From Oopsacas minuta (taxonomy: Eukaryota > Porifera > Hexactinellida > Lyssacinosida > Leucopsacidae): 64,000 bases of DNA. The stretch's first letter is position 1, and every line of letters begins with the position of its first letter. The position numbers and the translations under genes were made by a program. The DNA lies in assembly GCA_024704765.1 (NCBI GenBank), contig JAKMXF010000328.1, positions 247,260-311,259 of the forward strand, in the 5' to 3' direction. Of the stretch, positions 59,860-64,000 are shown piece by piece. The notes beneath the pieces are model-generated. The model saw only the letters and a list, made by a program, of their open reading frames with translations, ran no database searches and was not told the origin of the DNA.

Positions 59860-60800
59860 TGATACGAGAACGGAACCTAATTGTATACCGTTAGACCCCG
59901 GTGCTCGTATAAGTCCGCGTTTTCACCAGGACCAGGATTAGGTTTATTCGACTTCAATGTTATGCCATATGGGTTGACAAATGCGCCGGGAACCTTTCAA
60001 ATGTTAATGAACCAAGTAATGCAAGGTAAATATTCACATAACTTGAAAATGGGATCCAAATTCATTTAACCATGGAGAATTCGCAGACCTGCCATTGAGG
60101 GGTTATAAACAAATTTGACAACGAATTGAAACGCAAGATGAAATTCTATAACGTTTGTATAAGTCCCATGTTTATAGTAAGCTAATTCGTCGCACTTGTA
60201 CCTTACACACTTAGGTCTAAGTTTATATACCAGTGTCATGATATAAACAATGGATCGGCTGAAGGATGAGGGATATTCGCTAGGAACGTATAAAGACCTT
60301 AATGAATACTTAAACTTGCAATCTGTCAACAAACTAAGTCGTTGCCTAAGGAACAAACACAGTGTCTACCATTTGGGAGACCAATGGAATATTTTCAGTA
60401 GATGTGTTAGAAGTACCCTGCTCATTTAGTAGAAATCGTTATCTTCTGTTTTGTATAGATAGTTTTATCAGATGGATCGAGTGGATTCAAAGCCTTTGTT
60501 GAAACTAAATATGACTAGGGAGCGACATTTACCTCTTGCATTGTATGTTTACAGAACTTCCATAATAATGCTTCAACGGACGTGTCTCTATATTTATTAA
60601 TGTATGGAAGGGAACCAACTGAATTGTGACGTTTTGATTTCCCTGTGGAATATATCAATACACAAATTATTATGACCAAGTTAGGGAAAGACGCAGAAAT
60701 TAAAGAAATTGTAGAAGCCAAAGGAGGGATTAGAATGCAAGAGTATAAAGCTAAGAATATATCTGAGAATTAGTAAAACGTCCTCAAAGATTTCTTACAG
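59860..60800 (+). pseudogene. Gypsy pol fragments (reverse transcriptase, integrase)
   Basis: LFDFNVMPYGLTNAPGTFQM (about 59945-60005) is the conserved reverse-transcriptase block preceding the YxDD motif, which is itself absent. Downstream scraps resemble the integrase zinc region (KSLPKEQTQC) and the integrase C-terminal LLMYGREPTEL (about 60590). All frames are broken and shortened. Confidence 0.65.
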
Positions 60801-62509
60801 TGAGTAAGCTCAAGGCCGAGTTTAAAAGATAATGGGGAGAATTGTCATGCTTCCGGGCAATTATGAAATTCAGATTTTCTAATTATCTTGTCATTCATTC
60901 ACTAGTTATAAAAATTCGACTTAATTGGCATTCGATTGAACCGGTATCAATCTTGTTCATTTGATCATATATTGTACTTTTAAATGTTTAAACCAGACAG
61001 GAATCATTTCCCTATACACCAAAAGATATTGAACAATTCGGTTGCAACTAGACCCAAGTGTCGTGTTCAAATTTCGCATCAACAAGACACGAAGGACAAA
61101 AGTAAACACGAACAGGACACAAGACGAAGCACGAAACACTAAATATCCCGTTCAATACGATCGAACACGGTTCGCCTTCGTACTGTGATCGTTCAGCTCT
61201 AGTTGCAACCTCGATTAATAACCAAAGATAAATTCGGATCTCTTATTTTTATGAAAACATATTTAATTAGTTGGCAACTAATCAAAGAATTTAATTATGG
61301 TGGCAAACCAAAAATAGAACTCAGATAAGAAGTACCCCTCGGGAAAGTAAATTAGTGTAGTAACCGAAGTAGGTCTTATCCGAATCTTCTTCTTATATAC
61401 AATTAGTACAAAAATATAAGGCGTTTTGGAGATAAGTAGGAGATATCGGAATTTGTTATACCTACTTTAGGTATTAGTCCTAAACCAAAATGTGAGTTTG
61501 TCTTAAAGAAATTCAGAGTTTGGAATTTGTCCTAGATTGAAATTCTGAATTTCCCCATAATCTATCATATAATTCTCTTCACATACTTGTAAAATACAGT
61601 ATATAATGAATAGAGTGATAACGCTGGAGGCACAGATTTTTGGGCCAAAAATATCACTAAAACCAATATATATATCACGATATCCACTAATTTTGTATGG
61701 GTATTGTGTATTCGGTACAAGAATGAAGGAATAAACATATCACTATATCCATTATGTACTGTAGCTCGGTGCACCGAGTTTTAAATCCGGGTTAGGGGCG
61801 TAGCTAGAGTTTATTGTTTAGGTAGGCCTGAGTCTAGCAGGGCTACTGTATATTCTTACAACACCTAGTGACGAGGCCCAGGCCTCAGTAGACATCTGCA
61901 AAGCACGCGACTGATTCAGGGAATTCCCTAATAGATGTTTCTAAGCCGCGATCCACAAGCCATTAGGGCAAATAAAATAGTTTGCGAGCAACAAGATTCC
62001 CCACAAAGACAACTGAGACGGAGTGTTTTGATTTGTCATGAGATAACAATTAAAGGAATAATTCGGAAAAGGAAATAGTTAGTGCAGTTTCTAATGCAAG
62101 TTTACATATTCGCGTTTGGTAGAAACCCACTCACAGGTTCACAAAGTTCGGGCGGGTACAACTCTAAGATGTTTAACAGACTTTTATACGCAATTAAATA
62201 GCCTGCCTGGGCTGTTACTAGTTAAAGTAGAGTAATTTTTGATATTGCTGAGTCATTGTCGCTTCATTTTGGTTCCAATTAGGCTGCATTCTACGACGTT
62301 GCCATAGCAAAGAGAGGCTCTTTTCAAACTAAGAGAGCACTACCCCCTCAGTTTTGTGGAAATCAGTTCCCTAATAAAATAAAAAAAGTCACAAAAATGG
62401 TGAATTACGTGATATAAGGACTGGATATTACAAGTATTTTCTGGGATAGGGATAAATAAGAAGTCATTGTAGTATATTTGAAGTATAACTATCTCATGAT
62501 ATTGGCAAA
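60801..62509. other. Non-coding, no gene recognised
   Basis: AT-rich. A block near 61070-61200 rich in cgaacac/aagacacga motifs resembles an unassigned MITE. Short frames only. Confidence 0.4.
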
Positions 62510-63360
62510 TATACTGCAGCTTTAATAAAGTTTAACAAATGTGATGTAATGAATTAAATCACACATCTAGAAAATATTTTCAGGTCCAAAAGATGTCACG
62601 TGTTCGCCTAATAGGTTGATATGTTGGAAAATGCTCCAAGTTTGAAACGCTATTAAACGATAACTGTCGACAATATATTTCAAATTTAAATTATGAAACA
62701 TTCTAAAAGATTTTAATACAAAATATCAAAATTTTCCATGATCAAATTGGCTAGTTCTTGAGTTAAATATGAAACCATGGATTGCACTTCCATGTCAATA
62801 TTCACCCATAACTTGATAATCGTTACAGTTAGAGTCAAGATAGCCAAATTATATTACATGCTCAAATTCCCATACCCTGATAATACAGTTTGATATGATA
62901 TCTTGTACCATTGTAACTTAATCCTGAATATGCCCAATTATGGCCATTTTCAAGATTTCGGAAAAATATTCTGAGGTATCACATCAAATTGTATAATCAG
63001 GGTATGGGGAATATGGGTATGTAATGTAATTTGGCTATTTTGATAAGACTATAACTGCAACGATTATCGAGTTATAAGTGAATATTGACATAGTAGTACA
63101 ATCAATGATTCAGCTGTAACTCAAGAACATTACCATGACAATTATAGATATTTTTACAAAAATAATTTTCGACTAATTCATAATTGAACTATGAATCCTA
63201 GATCAATTATTAGTTTAATAGCGTTAGCATTTCCAATATATCAGCCTATAGGCGATAACATGACATCTTTTCGACCTGAAAATATTTCCTAGATGCGAAA
63301 TGGGTGATTTAACACATCATATTTGTTAAACTTGGTGATAGCTTCAAAATATTTGCTAAT
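62510..63360. repeat. Family B foldback, full palindrome
   Basis: Imperfect inverted arms of about 420 bp centred near 62930. agtttaacaaat (62529) pairs with atttgttaaact (to 63332), and the aaatattttcaggtc block (from 62572) with its complement to about 63287. Inner blocks ccataccctgataatac and tataatcagggtatgggg are inverse. Half copies are at 27.1, 39.5 and 50.85 kb. Non-coding. Confidence 0.75.
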
Positions 63361-63479
63361 CTATGGTATTTTTAGGTATTTAAATTATGTTGTACAGATA
63401 TGTATACGTATTAGCTGAGCTAGACCCTCACTTGTTAATCCAGGGAATTTTTGCAATATTTACAAACTCTCTTCTCTAT

Positions 63480-63830
63480 ATATTTCTTATAATAAAGTCG
63501 AGCATCCATAATCTGACACCTGTGTAATCAGGAATTTCCCTAAACTGAGATTATTTTTGTTCGCGGATCGTTTTTGTAATGAAGACAACCCCAATATTCC
63601 GGAACCTCGCTATCCGACAATTTAACGATAATCGAGTAATGTAAATTCGACTTATTTCGTCTATCAAAAAACGTCAAATTATGGAGGTTATTTACCTACA
63701 TAATCTGACAATATAGTTTTCTAGGTATGTTGAATCTAGTATATTCCTAGCATAACATAACACAACCATAAGGCTTGCATTGACTTTTAAACCTCTATAA
63801 TCAGACAGTTTCTTTCCTTTTCAAATAATA
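63480..63830. repeat. Tigger/pogo-like MITE remnant
   Basis: gtcgagcatccataatctgac (first 20 bases used) near 63496 and cctctataatcagac near 63792 are inverse-type pogo ends. Internal ctatccgac and cataatctgac echoes are present. Boundaries are approximate. Confidence 0.45.
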
Positions 63831-64000
63831 TTATGGCTCTTCGAAGGGGTATGGGAAAAGGTCCGTGAAATTTTGAATTGAATGGATTTGTTTGTTGTAG
63901 TGTAATCGGGATGTTAATTGGTTTACCTTTGTCAAACAATTTTAATTGTTTCTTCGATATGATAATAGTTATACACTTATACTACAGTTCAATATAATGA

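Larger units (their letters stand above)
58862..64000 (-). other. Probable HIRA intron (upstream exons not seen)
   Basis: No HIRA N-terminal WD blade could be found on the minus strand up to the window end. The intron would therefore exceed 5.1 kb, or the 5' part of the gene is elsewhere. It contains a family A repeat 30 bp from the acceptor, Gypsy scraps and a family B palindrome. Confidence 0.5.

Noticed and set aside
59860-60800. Complete LTR retrotransposon
   Set aside because: Reverse transcriptase lacks the YxDD block and no LTR pair was recognised; only scraps remain.

Overview
The window looks like an A+T-rich, gene-poor, transposon-dense stretch of an invertebrate metazoan nuclear genome. 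Three conserved animal genes stand out: CPT2 (minus strand, 25.0-27.0 kb), DCAF11/WDR23 (plus strand, 44.07-45.45 kb) and the large 3' coding exon of HIRA (minus strand, 56.6-58.9 kb). CPT2 and DCAF11 are single uninterrupted reading frames, and the HIRA exon alone is about 2.25 kb, so the host genes here are intron-poor. A broken NHL-repeat (TRIM/NHL-like) gene copy lies at 33.7-35.3 kb. The species cannot be named from sequence alone. An early-branching animal such as a sponge is possible, but that is inference.

Most of the rest is mobile DNA in various states of decay. From left to right: a hAT (Charlie/ZBED5-like) element with both ends (1.40-3.71 kb); a cluster of foldback repeats (4.17-5.84 kb); a Tc1 element with TA target sites (5.87-6.93 kb); a diverged tandem-repeat block (7.37-8.43 kb); a Helitron-type PIF1 helicase (10.7-12.3 kb); a very large near-perfect palindrome (12.26-19.22 kb) whose arms each hold a THAP/P-element transposase remnant and a short-period array built on CATTAGGTCGAAT; a BED-finger hAT (21.37-23.76 kb); a second Tc1 (27.84-29.19 kb) and a third Tc1/mariner (30.1-31.2 kb); a hAT C-terminal remnant split by about 78 ATC triplets (32.7-33.7 kb); a decayed transposase-like open region (36.7-38.6 kb); two small MITEs (38.78 and 39.28 kb); a Gypsy integrase fragment interrupted by a Ginger-type DNA transposon with integrase and OTU protease (41.08-43.38 kb); a deleted MULE with a FLYWCH finger (46.95-47.78 kb); a THAP9-like P element containing an assembly gap (47.86-50.85 kb); a ZMYM1-like hAT (51.57-55.01 kb); and Gypsy pol scraps (59.86-60.8 kb) in what is probably the HIRA intron.

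Two foldback repeat families recur. Family A has copies at 4.2, 4.8, 5.3, 19.8 and 58.9 kb. Family B has copies at 27.1, 39.5, 50.85 and 62.5-63.36 kb. The most unusual structure is the ~7 kb palindrome: about 3.18 kb of essentially identical inverted arms around a ~0.6 kb centre. It begins abruptly inside the Helitron helicase, and its array motif has a diverged relative at 55.4-55.9 kb. It may be a recent inverted duplication, a giant-TIR element, or an assembly or read foldback artefact.

The three host genes are functionally unrelated (mitochondrial fatty-acid import, CUL4-DDB1 substrate adaptor, H3.3 chaperone). No operon or shared regulation is evident. No tRNA, rRNA or CRISPR was seen.
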